Part shown: one piece after another, positions 27,353 through 38,014 of the stretch
How positions within the stretch are numbered: the first letter of the stretch is position 1
Layout: every line of letters starts with the position of its first letter
Source: Montifringilla adamsi
Lineage: Eukaryota > Chordata > Aves > Passeriformes > Passeridae
NCBI GenBank assembly: GCA_017590115.1
Contig: JAGGNK010013003.1
Span: 310,001 to 374,000, forward strand
Direction: 5' to 3'
Length of the DNA: 64,000 bases
Translations under genes and position numbers: made by a program
The notes under the pieces: model-generated
The model's input: the letters and a program-made list of their open reading frames with translations, nothing else
Told to the model about the DNA's origin: nothing
The model's database searches: none

Positions 27353-28243
27353 ATGGCCAGTAACCAGGCCAGCCTGCAGGATGATCAGAGCAGGCACTGC
27401 AAGTTCTTATCCTACATGTTCTACCAGGCTGTGAGAGATCACAAGCCTGTGTGGATGCTGGAAGACATGAGAACTATGGAGTATTTTTACTGGGAGGAAA
27501 ATGCCAGCCTACGAACCTACTCACCTTCAGAAGCCCTTCTCTATGCAGTGGTGCATAATCACCTGCCTTATGCTCAGTATCTGCTGTCTCATTTTCCAGA
27601 GGAGGCTCTCAAGGTGCCTGGGGAACACTTCTGCTATTGCCCATCCTCTGCTCCTCACCTGGCCATGGCGGTCACATATGACAGGAGAGATATCTTGGGA
27701 CTGATCATCAAAATTGCACACAAGCTCCCCAGCCTGAACTCCTATATCAATAGGGCTGGCTGCTTTCATCTGGAAGATGGGAAAACACCCCTGCACCTTG
27801 CCTGCGAACTGCTGAGGTCAGAGACGGTCCTCATCCTCCTCGGGAACGGAGCATCTCCCAGGATAGAGGACAGTAAAGGGCTGACCCCACTGGACGTCAT
27901 CCTGGAGCAGATGTGGGACTCCAAAGTCAATGTCGCATCAAAGAAGCTCTGCCTCGACTACCTCTTGCTCTTCATGCCCAACCCACAGTTTAAGATGCGC
28001 AAAGTTCTGCAGGAGCATCCAGACCACTGGACAGCTTTGCTGGGAGAAGACAAATTCAACAGCCTGGTGGGGAACACACCTGCTTCTTTATATCTGCAAG
28101 CTATGCAAACTATTCTCCAGACTCTTCCCCCTTCCCACTTCCCTAAAAGCATCCAGGAACTACCTATACCACAGGCACTAAAGCCCTTACCATCCTATGG
28201 CAAAAAGCTACCAGCAAAAAATGTGGTAAATGTTTTTCCTTGA
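27353..28243 (+). CDS. ANKRD9-like: Ankyrin repeat domain-containing protein 9-like, intact single-exon ORF
   Basis: The 296-residue frame matches the ANKRD9 family. Near the N-terminus it has a FYQAVRD...PVWMLEDMR block (residues 23-40), then YSPSEALLYAVVHNH (56-70), both hallmarks of ANKRD9. Ankyrin-type repeats follow: degenerate ones at about 58-88 and 99-130, a canonical one at 143-172 (TPLHLACELL, then LLGNGASP) and another starting GLTPLDVILE (176-185). The C-terminal GEDKF motif (231-235) and the FPKSIQELPIP stretch (263-273) also fit the family. There is no signal peptide or membrane segment, so it is probably cytosolic. Known ANKRD9 acts as a substrate receptor for a cullin-RING ubiquitin ligase and controls IMPDH2 abundance; that role is inferred here from family membership. 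The start is firm: ATG sits in a GCCATGG Kozak context, and an in-frame TGA lies at 27347-27349. Human ANKRD9, from memory, is about 317 residues and very GC-rich; this gene is shorter and not GC-rich, so a paralog is possible. No neighbouring gene lies in the window to settle synteny. Confidence 0.93.
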   Translation: MASNQASLQDDQSRHCKFLSYMFYQAVRDHKPVWMLEDMRTMEYFYWEENASLRTYSPSEALLYAVVHNHLPYAQYLLSHFPEEALKVPGEHFCYCPSSAPHLAMAVTYDRRDILGLIIKIAHKLPSLNSYINRAGCFHLEDGKTPLHLACELLRSETVLILLGNGASPRIEDSKGLTPLDVILEQMWDSKVNVASKKLCLDYLLLFMPNPQFKMRKVLQEHPDHWTALLGEDKFNSLVGNTPASLYLQAMQTILQTLPPSHFPKSIQELPIPQALKPLPSYGKKLPAKNVVNVFP

Positions 28244-29414
28244 CTTTATTCAATGGGTCTTGGATATTCCAAGGCAACTTAGAGGAGCTGGTTATCCACC
28301 ACCCTCTGCATTTTAGTGTGATTTTAGTACTTAACCTATTAGGCTATGCTGGAAAATCCAATATTTTGTGACAAGATTTTAAATGTCTTTTCTAACTGAT
28401 TGCAGGCACGGCACTTTTAAAGGCAAAAGCCTTCCTTGTTTTCTGTTTTGTTGTGCATGTGAAGGGTTAACTGTAGTTGAGACTGTGTAATGTTTGGTTT
28501 CTTAGCTGTCAGCTGGTATCAGTGTATCTGAATTCCCAATATGATAACTGTATCCTGTGTAATGCACCTGGGTTAAAAGGAATTACGTACCCAGTGGGAT
28601 TTTTAAATGGTGTCACTGCTAGAACTGGGAGGAATACCCTGCTAACATGGTTCAAACATCAAGTTTCCTTTCTAACAATGCTCAAGCATCATTACTAATA
28701 ATCAGAAAGTGCATGGCTGATGCTGCAGAGATGCAGAGGCAGTTCCTGCAGGATAACTGATCCTACCAAGTTACTTTACAGCAGATCATGGTGTGGAGGG
28801 CATGAGTTCAGAGAGGGGCAGTGTGTGTATATTCCTGGGGGATGGGAGATAAAGATCCACAGAATATCTAATGGGAAGCATCCAGTCTCACCTGGGAGCA
28901 AGGGGGTTAAAGGCAATCCCAGCCCTGATGCCTCTACAGCAATGTACAATGGGGAAGGAACCATTTTTCCCGCTGTCCAGTAAACAAATGGCAATTGGAG
29001 CAGGGACATTGGGAGCCCTATCTTTCACATGTGGCATTATTTCTCCTTGGCCTGTGTTTTGGAACATATCTCTACAGGAGATGTAGCTGGCTAACTTGAT
29101 TTCCCTGTGGGTCTCAGAGCCACAGGCATTTGTTACTTATCCTAAGCTGGGGTATGATGTTCTGCTGTTAAAAGCTGTTACTTGTTGTCAGTTAGAGTAT
29201 TTTTGCCGCCCAGATCCAGACAGAAATCCTTATCCTGGAAGTTACAAAATGTTCCCACATAACTGGGCGCTGCAGGCAGGGTGAGTTTGCAGAAAGCAGG
29301 GCTGGGTCTGGGCAGCCTTCTGAGTAGCTCTGAATCACGCTGCCCTCTCTGCTCAAGGCACTGGTCCTGCTCTCCTGGCTGTTCTCAGCATCAATACAGC
29401 AGTGGCAGAATCCC
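28244..29414. other. Sequence downstream of the ANKRD9-like stop; possible 3' untranslated region
   Basis: No AATAAA or ATTAAA is visible here. A variant AGTAAA lies near 28979. If transcribed, the 3' untranslated region would have to end at a variant signal or run to ATTAAA at 30963. Confidence 0.35.
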
Positions 29415-29815
29415 ATCTCCCTTTGGGGGACATCCCTTATTTTGGATACCAGTGTTCCCCACTCCTTGTAAGTGCAACTCTCTGTTCTGCTGAAGTAGTA
29501 CAACTCACTTCCCCTGCCTGCACTGGGCAGCAGTGGAGAACTCACTCTCCAGCTGGATTTGGAGCCCAAGGCAGTGCGGCACAAACCACTTTCCACAACA
29601 GTAGCTAAGAAAATCTCCCTTTGGGGGACATCCCTTATTTTGGATACCAGTGTTCCCCACTCCTTGTAAGTGCAACTCTCTGTTCTGCTGAAGTAGTACA
29701 ACTCACTTCCCCTGCCTGCACTGGGCAGCAGTGGAGAACTCACTCTCCTCTTCAGCTGGATTTGGAGCCCAAGGCAGTCGGGCACAAACCACTTTCCACA
29801 GCAGTAGCTAAGAAA
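29415..29815. repeat. Direct tandem duplication, units of 198 and 203 bp
   Basis: Unit one runs 29415-29612 and unit two 29613-29815; both start ATCTCCCTTTGGGGG. They are nearly identical: unit two has a 5-bp TCTTC insertion before AGCTGGATTTGG and a few substitutions (for example CAGTGCGGC versus CAGTCGGGC). Such high identity suggests a recent duplication or an assembly artefact. It creates a long repeated frame on the minus strand (29192-29785) that should not be read as a gene. Confidence 0.95.
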
Positions 29816-29834
29816 GATGTGCAGTCAAATCTCA

Positions 29835-29864
29835 ATTACTTTGTGCAAAATTACTTTGTGCAAA
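29835..29864. repeat. 15-bp perfect tandem duplication
   Basis: ATTACTTTGTGCAAA occurs twice back to back (29835-29849, 29850-29864), only 20 bases after the larger tandem duplication ends. Confidence 0.95.
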
Positions 29865-30181
29865 AATGGCTCATGTCACATCTGGCTAATTCCCTGCCTG
29901 TGCCAAGGAGGCCGTACTGGACCTGCTCCCGTATTTCTGTCAGTGCAGGGAGCACTTCCATTTAATTTTCCTCTGCATGGGCTACCTCCTGTGTGCCAGG
30001 ACACTGGCAATGACAGCCATGTCCAGGTGGAGATTTACTGTGAAGCTGCAGAACATGCCGCTCACAGCCACCTGGACCATCCTTTCTGAGACACTGGGAA
30101 GCTCCTCCGAGCCATCTCCTCCTGCCGTGGGAAGACCTCAGTTCTGGTGCCACCTGTGCTAGGCCAGGTGAATGAGTAGCC
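29865..30181. other. Stretch between tandem duplication and long open frame
   Basis: GC content rises here. No repeat or known exon recognised. Confidence 0.4.
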
Positions 30182-30967
30182 TTGCTTGTGAGGTGGAGAA
30201 AATGTCAGCCCAGCCCTCAAAGTGGCAAGCAAGCCATGAAGGGGTTAACCCTTCTCCTGAAATCCCACATCTCTGGTGCTGCAGTGTCCCTCCACTCCTG
30301 CCCCTGGGGACTTAAATGTCCTTCTCCATCTGCATCTATTTCTCCTTGTTCAATGGGGAAGGCTGCTAATGGGGAAATGCAGGGTCAGCGTTGGGTGAGA
30401 GTTTTGGGGGAAGCCTGCGCTCGCTTGACAGCTTGTACTGCAGACAGGGGCTGTCACAGCTTGGGAAGCAAAGCAGAGCCCAAGGCAGATTTGCATTATA
30501 AGCGGTGGCTCAGCTGCTTCTGCCAAGCCCTCAGGCTCCTCAGCACTGGCACATACTCCCCCCAAAACCCGGAGCTGGAAGCAGAGGATAGAACAGGCTC
30601 TCGCTGCCCATGGCTGCCTAGAGTGACTGTGCAGAGCACGGCCCCTGTGGCACCCCAGGAGTCCCGAGGAGCAGGATTGGATTTGTCCCCAGCAGCACTG
30701 CGGTATCTCATCCGGATGTTGGTGGGTGAGAGGCGGAGGAGGCTGGTGAAGGATATTATTAGAATAGTAATTAGGTCCTGGAAGCAGAGATCCCGGGAAA
30801 GGAGGAAATGGAGATCATCCAGTGCTATTGCACTGGCTCGAAACCCTGTGAGTTTCAGTGCTGTGAAGAGTTTCAGAAAAGACAGGAGGGAGGAGAGGAT
30901 TGTTCATCTTACAAATCCAAGGAGGCAGGTAGGGACTGTTGACATTAATGCCAGCACTTTCTATTAA
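30182..30967 (+). other. Long unexplained open reading frame (261 codons), possible exon inside
   Basis: This frame is open for 261 codons, starting from a TTG; the first ATG is at 30236, leaving 243 residues. I do not recognise the product. The ATG is followed by a weakly signal-like MKGLTLLL start. The C-terminal third is strikingly basic (GERRRR near residue 183 and many Arg/Lys after it) with an amphipathic-looking hydrophobic stretch. Within it, an AG acceptor after TTGTCCCC (exon from 30693) and a GCAG/GTAGGG donor (exon end 30928) would bound a 236-bp exon, open only in this frame. Local GC is higher than in the flanks, which makes long open frames likelier by chance. It could be a lineage-specific exon, a fragment of a larger gene, or chance. 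Confidence 0.2.
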
Positions 30968-32054
30968 AGCAGGAGGCCACGCTCAGAGAACCAGAGCAGT
31001 GAGCAAGTGAGTGTAAAATGGTGCAGGGGTCTCTTGTTGGCTGCAATAGTTGTGGATCAATGCAGAGGTCAGGAATCAGATACTTTATGGGTGGGTTTGT
31101 AGCAGCCAGCAGGATGCTTGTGTCCATGCAGGAGGCTCCCCTCAATCCACCTGCCAAGAGAGAGGATAGAAGGTGAATTGTCTCGAATAGTTTCTTTCTG
31201 GGACATTCCTGTGACTGGTGCCCCAGCCTGAAGAAAGCTGCTGGTCCACTGGTGGCCAACATGTAAAAATTCTGGTGTGTCCAGCCAGAGTATAACAGGC
31301 AAGTACCTGCACAGGAAAGATCACTCCACAGCCCCCTCATTTCTCCTTTTCTTGACCATTTTAGCAATCCCATCGGGCCTCCCATGTGCAGTCCCAGTGG
31401 GACAAAGTTTAGGGTCATTAGCACTGTGGTGACAACTCTTTCCATTGCCTGTAGCAATGTGACAGCAGGAAGGGCACTCCTGCTGGAATAGGGAAATCTT
31501 CTCCCTCGACTCTGTTTGCTTATATTGTGGTGATCTGCCTGTTAGTTTGAGATCCCATTCGTCTTCTTTGTCAATACAGTGACATTACATCAGATATGGC
31601 CAAATCTACCTCAGCCCCATCTGTGCTGGCTTTTTCTCTCCATTCTTTCCAAGCCAGGTCATTAGCAAAAGTAAACTCAAAAAAATTTTGCAATATTTTC
31701 CTGCAACCTGACCATCTTGAAATATCCCTATGCTTGCATGGCAAATATGTTGGTGACTTTGTTAATCAAAAAGGGTGCTGGGTGCTGTGTGGTGATGTTT
31801 ACATTCTGCATATGTGCATACTGAGTAAGTGTCGCTCAGATCTGTATTTCTGAACTTGGGAAAAAGAATAAACACAAGAGAGAAATGGGGAGAGGGTAAA
31901 GTCTTTTTTGATCTTTGGATTTAGGTTGGCTCTCTAAGTTGCATCTCTTTAATTTCAATTTTGATGAGTAGCATTGTAAGGATCTGAATTGTCTGTATGT
32001 GCGAGCTTTTGGTTTTGGTGAGAAGCACTTCAGTAGTGAGTGCAGTGGGGCCGT
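30968..32054. other. Gene-free stretch
   Basis: Reverse-strand frame of 170 codons at 30945-31457 has no recognisable domain. An AATAAA lies at 31868-31873 without an assigned transcript. Confidence 0.45.
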
Positions 32055-32098
32055 GTGAGTGAGTGAGTGAGTGAGTGAGTGAGTGAGTGAGTGAGTGA
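32055..32098. repeat. (GTGA)11 microsatellite
   Basis: Eleven perfect GTGA units. On the reverse strand it produces Thr-His-Ser-Leu repeats in spurious open frames. Confidence 0.97.
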
Positions 32099-32123
32099 AA
32101 ACGTGCAGGTGTGTGTGTGCACT

Positions 32124-32204
32124 GTGTGAGTGCCTGCCCTCTTGTCCTATGTGTCTGCCTGCCCTCTCGTCGCACACGTGTGAGTGTCTGCCCTCTCCTG
32201 GCAA
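32124..32204. repeat. 27-bp minisatellite, three copies
   Basis: Three units of exactly 27 bp (32124-32150, 32151-32177, 32178-32204). Each begins GTGT and carries a TGCCCTCT core. They diverge at a few positions and sit 25 bases after the GTGA array, which may have seeded them. Confidence 0.85.
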
Positions 32205-32340
32205 GTCCGTAACCGACTGGCAGCTCCCACCCGCTGCACTCCTCGCACCAGCAGTGAGCCGTGCCCTACGGAAGCAGCCTTTTCAGGTGGTCAGTGTGTG
32301 TGTCCCAGGCCCTGTGCTGCTGACAGGTAAGGATATTTCT
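32205..32340 (+). other. GC-rich segment ending in a strong splice-donor-like site
   Basis: A CpG-containing stretch ends in GACAG/GTAAGG with the GT at 32329-32330, close to the vertebrate donor consensus. It might be the end of a non-coding exon on the plus strand. I see no supported upstream acceptor beyond CGCACCAG near 32251 and no partner exon. Confidence 0.2.
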
Positions 32341-32482
32341 TCTCTTGGAAAGAGGCAGCAGTTTTGCTCTTGAAATGGGTGTTTTATCTCCGAACACCAA
32401 GCACAAGGGCTTCTGCTTGCCGGCAGCTACAATCATCCAGCAAAGGATTTGTGATGCTGGCCACACTTTATTCTAGAACACA

Positions 32483-32484
<2 letters not shown>

Positions 32485-32515
<31 letters not shown>

Positions 32516-32545
32516 TTAAAATACAATTTTTTTTTTTTTTTTTTT
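32485..32545. repeat. A27 / T19 inverted homopolymer pair
   Basis: A run of 27 A (32485-32511) and a run of 19 T (32527-32545) separated by 15 AT-rich bases. Together they could form a long A-T hairpin in single-stranded DNA or RNA. Confidence 0.93.
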
Positions 32546-32627
32546 CTGGGCTGCCAGCAAAATTCAACCACCTATGACTTCCTAACCCTGTGCTTCTGTC
32601 TATTTCTGCAGCATCATTAGCAGGAAG

Positions 32628-32700
32628 GACAGGCCAGATTCTGACCTCAATTACACCTGCCTGCACCTGAAGTAACAGTTTTTAAGTCAGTTCCATCACT
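32628..32700 (+). mobile_element. Possible ancient SINE/LINE-tail fragment
   Basis: GGCCAGATTCTGACCTCA, then ATTACACCTGCC, resembles the conserved 'ggccagattctg...ttacacc' block of old amniote CR1/L3-related tails. The match is short and from memory. A weaker GGCCAGATTCTG also occurs at about 7224. Confidence 0.35.
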
Positions 32701-35689
32701 ACAGATGTTTGTTGGTCTAAAGGAAAACTGTTTGTGCATTTGTGTTCTTCAAAGCTCCATAACTCTGACTTTAGCATACAAAGAAATGTGACACTTAATC
32801 CCTGAAAACATTTTTTACATTTTTTGTACTCTGAATGTATATAGATATATATTTTCCATCTCTAAAATCAATGGCATTTCCCTGTTCCCAGTTCCCTTGG
32901 CGTTTCTGGAATCAGCATAGCAGTGAGAGATGCTGTTGGTCACTTATTAAGACTGAATGTTGCCATTCCCAAGTACAAATGAATGTTCATTGTATGATAC
33001 AACTTTCTTATAAAGCCATACTTTTGTAATTTTGGTTTCTCTTTTTTAGGGGGGGGGGAAAATCTTCCCCATAATTGTGTTTGCACATTACTCGCTGCAT
33101 GATTAAAGATAAAACAATTGTAACTTGCTGGAATAAATGATATATACATAGCCTAATATAATTATGTACACTATCTGTGAAAATAATTTAAGCTTGATTG
33201 TGTTAATATAATAAACTTGAAATATAAAATTGATGTGTCATTTATTAGCCAACTGGTCAAAACCACCCACGAGTATCTGTTGCTTTTGCTTTGGCTTATC
33301 TTATTGTTTGATGATTTCATTCTGACTGCTGAGCCATTGTCTCAAAAAATGTGTTCTGAGGAAAATAATATTTCCCTTCACAGGCTTACAGTAGCTGACT
33401 GTGTTGTCAGAGGATGACCCCAAGTGATGAGGTGAACCCACACTTCACAGATCTGCTGAAAGGTGGTGATAAAGCATAAGGTGGGGCTCAACAGGGGTTG
33501 AATGGTAATTTGTTTCAGAGATTTTCATCTTTTAGGTTTGAATTCAGCTTATGCAGCTGTTTCCCGTGAACATAAGAGTGCTGGTAGCCTGCTTTCCTCC
33601 GCTGGTTTGTGCGCCATCAACCAGCTCCTTTCCTTCCTCAGGTTTTTCTGTGTACAGGAAGATGCCCTGGCAAGGCTTCCAGCACCAACCTCTCCTGTAG
33701 GCTCAGCTGAAGGTCTTCAGGCAGATGAGCACCTCTCACTCTCTGTGCTCTCCATGGGGTAAGGATTCACCAGATTCTGTGCCAAAACCTGAACCATCCA
33801 GATGCTCCTCTGCTCTGATAAAAACAGCTACCCAAAGTGTTTCAGGTCATGGGTAGCTGGTTTGGATGATGAGGATGATGATGATAATCACAGGGTGTAG
33901 ACTCCATTGCCAACTGTACCCACAGATCTCCTCAAGGCACATTAGTACATGCAAGCTATAACCAAGGGATGACTCCTTTGAGCCTGTGCTTGCATAGTGT
34001 GTTACTGGTTTCATGGAAGAATGCAGAGAGGGAAGTTTCACTGATCTCATTTAAAGAAAATCAAGACTATGTCCTTGCCTTCATAGCAGGAGATTTATCC
34101 CTATCTACTTCACCACAAGAATGTGGTCCCCAAAGATATAGTTTTCTGGCTTATTTCCTTCCATGTTTCCTGTGTTTGAGGAAGGGAATCTGACTTAGCT
34201 TCTCTCGTGCCCTGGCATCTCTGCTGGGGCTGACCATTAGGGACCTCCAAACTGACGTGTCCCTCAGAGGCAGTCTCATGTAGGTATTGAGTTTTTACAA
34301 CTGTAGCTAGTTGGAACCCACACACCAGCAGGCAGCAAGACAGGGATTTAAATATAGAAATTTAAAGGGTATATTCCCTTGCGTGGGGGGAAGCACTGTC
34401 ACAAGCAGATGATGCACTGAGCGAAATCCTACCCACGCCTCATTTACTTGGGTGCACCTCCCCGAGTGAGTCACCCCAAAAGCAGCTGACAGGTTTGGCA
34501 TATCCCACATTGTCCCGTGTCTCCCTGGCCACACAGCAGCAATGCCTTGGGGGAGCATGCTCTGCCTTCTGCTGCACCACCACTCTCAGCTGGTGACATG
34601 GATGGCCACCAGGCTCCAGCTCCCAAGATGCCTACCTTTGTCTCCAGCCCTTTGGGAGCTGCTCTGAAGCCAAGAAGCCAGATTTCTCTGAGGGTGACTC
34701 CTAAGCAGTGGTTGGTCTGGAAAATCAGCCATAATTTTTTTCTAGTAAAATGTGTGCGCATTTTGCTATGGATTTGCTGTGTGAAGGAGAAGTTTATTGC
34801 TGGTAGGAAGGCTTCTGGTGAATTTCATGAGTTTGTATAGATAAGAGAGCTGTGCTCTGTACACCAGCTCTGCCCACCCACACAGATCCCCGAGGAGAAC
34901 AGTGAGGAGGAGGAATGATTATCACAGAGTTGTCAGACTCATGCAAGAAAACCTGGGAGGAAGAAAGGGAAGAAAAGGGTTGGGAGAGGCTGTATGGCAA
35001 GATGCCTTGTGGGAAGCAGATCCTACAGCTGAACAGAAATAGGGAAAATAGTCTGGAGAATCCCAAACCACAGTACAAGATATGAGAAACACAGAAACCT
35101 CCCCCTACCACTTTCTCATGGAGCTTGGCTTCAGGGTCACAGAGAATATCAGGATGATAAAGAAGAGGCTGACAAGCATTAGAAAAGGAAATAATTACTA
35201 GAGCTGACTGGGAATTGATGTTTCTATTCTACCAAAACCAACACTATTGTAAAATACACTTCTGTTCTAATTCAAAATGAAAATCTAAACTATCAAAACC
35301 AGTTTTACAAGGAAGAAAACTGATCCAGATCTATCAAGATAATTCTTAAAGAATAGTAAAATTTTGATAATGTAATACCTGGCTTTTTATTTTTAACAGT
35401 GTTAAAGCACTAAAAAATAAATCAAAATATTATAAAAATACCCCACTTTGTTTGATAGTTGAAAGTCATTGTTCAGATTCTCTTGTACCAGAATTTTTGT
35501 CAAAATAGGAACATAAAGCCCATGGTGCTGGGTGCTCCCAGCATCATGTCATGTCTCCAGCACTGGCAATGGGAGAAGCCAGGTAAGCAGAGCACCTTTG
35601 CCTGGCTACTTTCAGCAATACATTCCCTACTTAATTGCCTCAGTTCCCACAGCTGTTGGATTGGAGATTTTGGAGGCTATACCCTTGCC
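32701..35689. other. Gene-free stretch
   Basis: Includes the poly-G tract at 33049, a short GAT-triplet repeat near 33868-33888 and AATAAA signals at 33132 and about 33211 without a visible gene. Confidence 0.55.
33049..33058. repeat. Poly-G tract, 10 bases
   Basis: TTTTTTA followed by ten G and then AAAA; a homopolymer that is prone to length variation and sequencing error. Confidence 0.85.
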
Positions 35690-36180
35690 TAGTCCTTCAG
35701 AGTATTCATCTTTTGACCTAGTGTCCCAAATTCATCTAGTTCTTTACTGAGGCTGCTGATACAGTCACATCCATGACTTCCTACGGCACCAGTTTACATT
35801 TATCTGCACCCAAGCTCACCTGCCACCTCTTTTTCCTACTTGGTTTAGTGGGATCCTTCAGGTGTCTCTGTGTGGTGTTTGGATACCTGGAAAACTCCAG
35901 CAGCACTGTGAACACTCCTCACTCCTTTCTCCAACCACAAGTTATATACTAAACAAAACTGGTTCCCACACCAATCTCCAGGACAGCCCACTGCTGACTC
36001 TTCCTCACCCTTTGCCATTCTGTAACCAGCTTTCACTGCATGAAATAACTCCTGTGACCCCACGAGAGCTTCATTTTTAAAAATAATCTTTGGTGTGGAA
36101 CTTGCCCACAGGTTTTTGTGAATCCAAGTACCTTATGTTCACCAGATCTTTCCTTTATCCTCTGTCCTTTTGAGTGAGAT
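35690..36180 (-). mobile_element. Ancient CR1/L3-like LINE fragment, reverse orientation
   Basis: The segment CTTTGGTGTGGAAC, then TTGTGAATCCAAGTACCTTA and TGTTCACCAGATC, is a degenerate version of the reverse-strand RT-domain block 'ctttggtgaggaaccttgtcaaaagccttttggaagtccaagta...tctaccgg' found in CR1-type LINEs. The clear part is 36084-36150; the left extension is a guess based on continuous AT/CT composition. Confidence 0.45.
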
Positions 36181-36330
36181 AAGTAATTTAGAAACTATTT
36201 AATTTTTATTAAGGTAATCTTTGCAGTAAAATCTGTTCTGACAGGAGATGGCAGAATTAAAAACCTTTGTCCATTAGAAGGACCTGAAGATTTTTATGGA
36301 TTGTGCAAAGTCTGCTTACAGAAGGACAGC

Positions 36331-36436
36331 TCATGGTGTGATTCTTGGAACTGTCCTGTGCAGGAGCAGGAGTTGGACTCGATGATTCTTGTGGGTCCCT
36401 TCCAACTCAGAATATTCTTTGGTTCAGTGATTCTGT
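36331..36436 (+). mobile_element. CR1 LINE 3' end
   Basis: TGTCCTGTGCAGGAGCAGGA, GTTGGACTCGATGATTCTTG, GGGTCCCTTCCAACTCAG and a final TTCAGTGATTCTGTAAA are the classic avian CR1 3' tail. Only the last 100 or so bases are present, as is normal for 5'-truncated insertions. Confidence 0.9.
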
Positions 36437-38014
36437 AAAACACCTTGCCTTGAGGTTGTAGAGGAATTCCAGATGGTATTTCTTCAAAAGTGTCTTATAA
36501 TTTTGAGGCTTTGACTGAAGCTGAAAATGAGCAACTATAGGACAAAAATCTCTGTTCTTCTGCCTGGAAGGTGTTAGGGAGTGACACTGTAAGCAGACTC
36601 TTCTGAGTTTACAGATCCTAGTGAGATTCTATTTTCAGCTGTGATGCATATATTTGCAGACACTAGACTTCTCACCAATAGAGGTGATTGCTTAATCAAA
36701 TAGGGTTTTTTATGGGACTCCTCCCGTGGGTAGAACTGAACTTCACTGATAGTTACAGGCTTTGGCTTACTTCTCTACCAGCCTGCAGAGCCCAGCATGG
36801 TGACAGACAGAGATAAAATTACATTCCATGTATAATTTGGGATTTCATGAAAGGAAGCCAAAATGATAGGAAGAAAGAGCTCTGTCTAAATTAGGTTTCT
36901 GCTTAGAGGTGTGTTCCCTAAACACTCAGAACACACATGCTTACTTAGGCTCACTCAGATCTGGTGAGCTTCAGGGAAGTGTAAGGTACGGTAGGTAACC
37001 CAATTTGGGATCAGGGAGGCTGAGAGTAGCTTTCCCACAAAATTACCCAGCTCTTCTTTTGCAGAATTAACAGATTCTAGCAGCAGATTAGTGCTTTGTC
37101 CTCTGGAAAACATGAACCAGGTTTCAAAATATCTCAGTTCTGCCCTGACACACATGATCATCATCCCCTCAAGTAAAAAACATCACTAAAATGACAAAGT
37201 CCAAACCTAGACCTGTCCATGCCCTTTCTTATTCCCCTTTTGCAGATATTTAGACTTGGGGAGCCCCGTCCATCATGGCTGGGGCCTTTGCCCCCCGCTG
37301 CCTTGGAGGGGATGAACACACAAATTTCATTTCTGTGAAATGACTGCACACGATACACAGCATACAGCATGAATGCACATGCAAGCACCATAGCTGATGA
37401 GAAAGAAGAGGCCCTTCATGAGTCTTACTTATTTTTAGAGTGAAAAATCCCTGCCTCAGCCAGGCAGGAGTCCATGACTAACATCCCAGTTCCTTACTGG
37501 TGCCAGCCTGACAGGTTTTGCCAAGCCATGTGTCAGTGCAACTCTTTGCCTTTAGGATAGGTCAGACTTTAAACAGACAACTTCAGTTTTACTTTTTAGT
37601 AGCTACTGCTTTTACTAGATGTGGACTTTTATATCATCCTCAATCAAATCTAGAAACTGTTCAGCCTGGCAGAGCTGCTAATGAATATGCTTTTACCAGC
37701 TGAAAGGAAGAGGAAAAAAAAAAAAGAAGAAAAAAAAGAATGTATTTTAAAATTAAAGCCTTGTGTTTAAATTTTACATTTCAAATGCTTTAAGTGTTTT
37801 TTTTTTCTTCTTTTATTTCTGCAGTGTTGCCTGAAAAGCCAGTTTTGCTTGGATATTGTAAGCTTCACTGCATGGCTCCCTGTGTTTTCACAGTCAGTCC
37901 TCAAATTGCCACAACTTTGAAGTGGATCCATCTTCCAAAGGGACACCTTTTGTTCCTTCTCTCCTCAGCATCAGGAGCACATGAGCCCTTTGGGACTTTT
38001 GAACTCAAATAACA
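36437..38014. other. Gene-free stretch
   Basis: Unique sequence apart from the purine tract at 37709 and a T9 run near 37798. Confidence 0.55.
37709..37742. repeat. Purine (A/G) tract
   Basis: GGAAGAGG, a run of 12 A, GAAG, a run of 8 A, then GAATG. Low-complexity purine strand with no coding content. Confidence 0.8.

Noticed and set aside
27501..28181. Other open frames inside the ANKRD9-like gene
   Set aside because: They are out-of-frame or antisense shadows of the real coding sequence.
29192..29785. 197-codon reverse frame with an internal protein repeat
   Set aside because: The repeat comes from the recent tandem DNA duplication whose first period, 198, is a multiple of three; no domain is seen.
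30182..30967. Resemblance of the ALRYLIRML-GERRRR segment to an NPY/PYY-type peptide end
   Set aside because: The similarity is limited to an ALR plus hydrophobic-basic pattern. The conserved tyrosine and Arg-Tyr-Gly amidation pattern are missing.
31836..32204. Reverse frames with Thr-His-Ser-Leu repeats
   Set aside because: Translation of the GTGA microsatellite.
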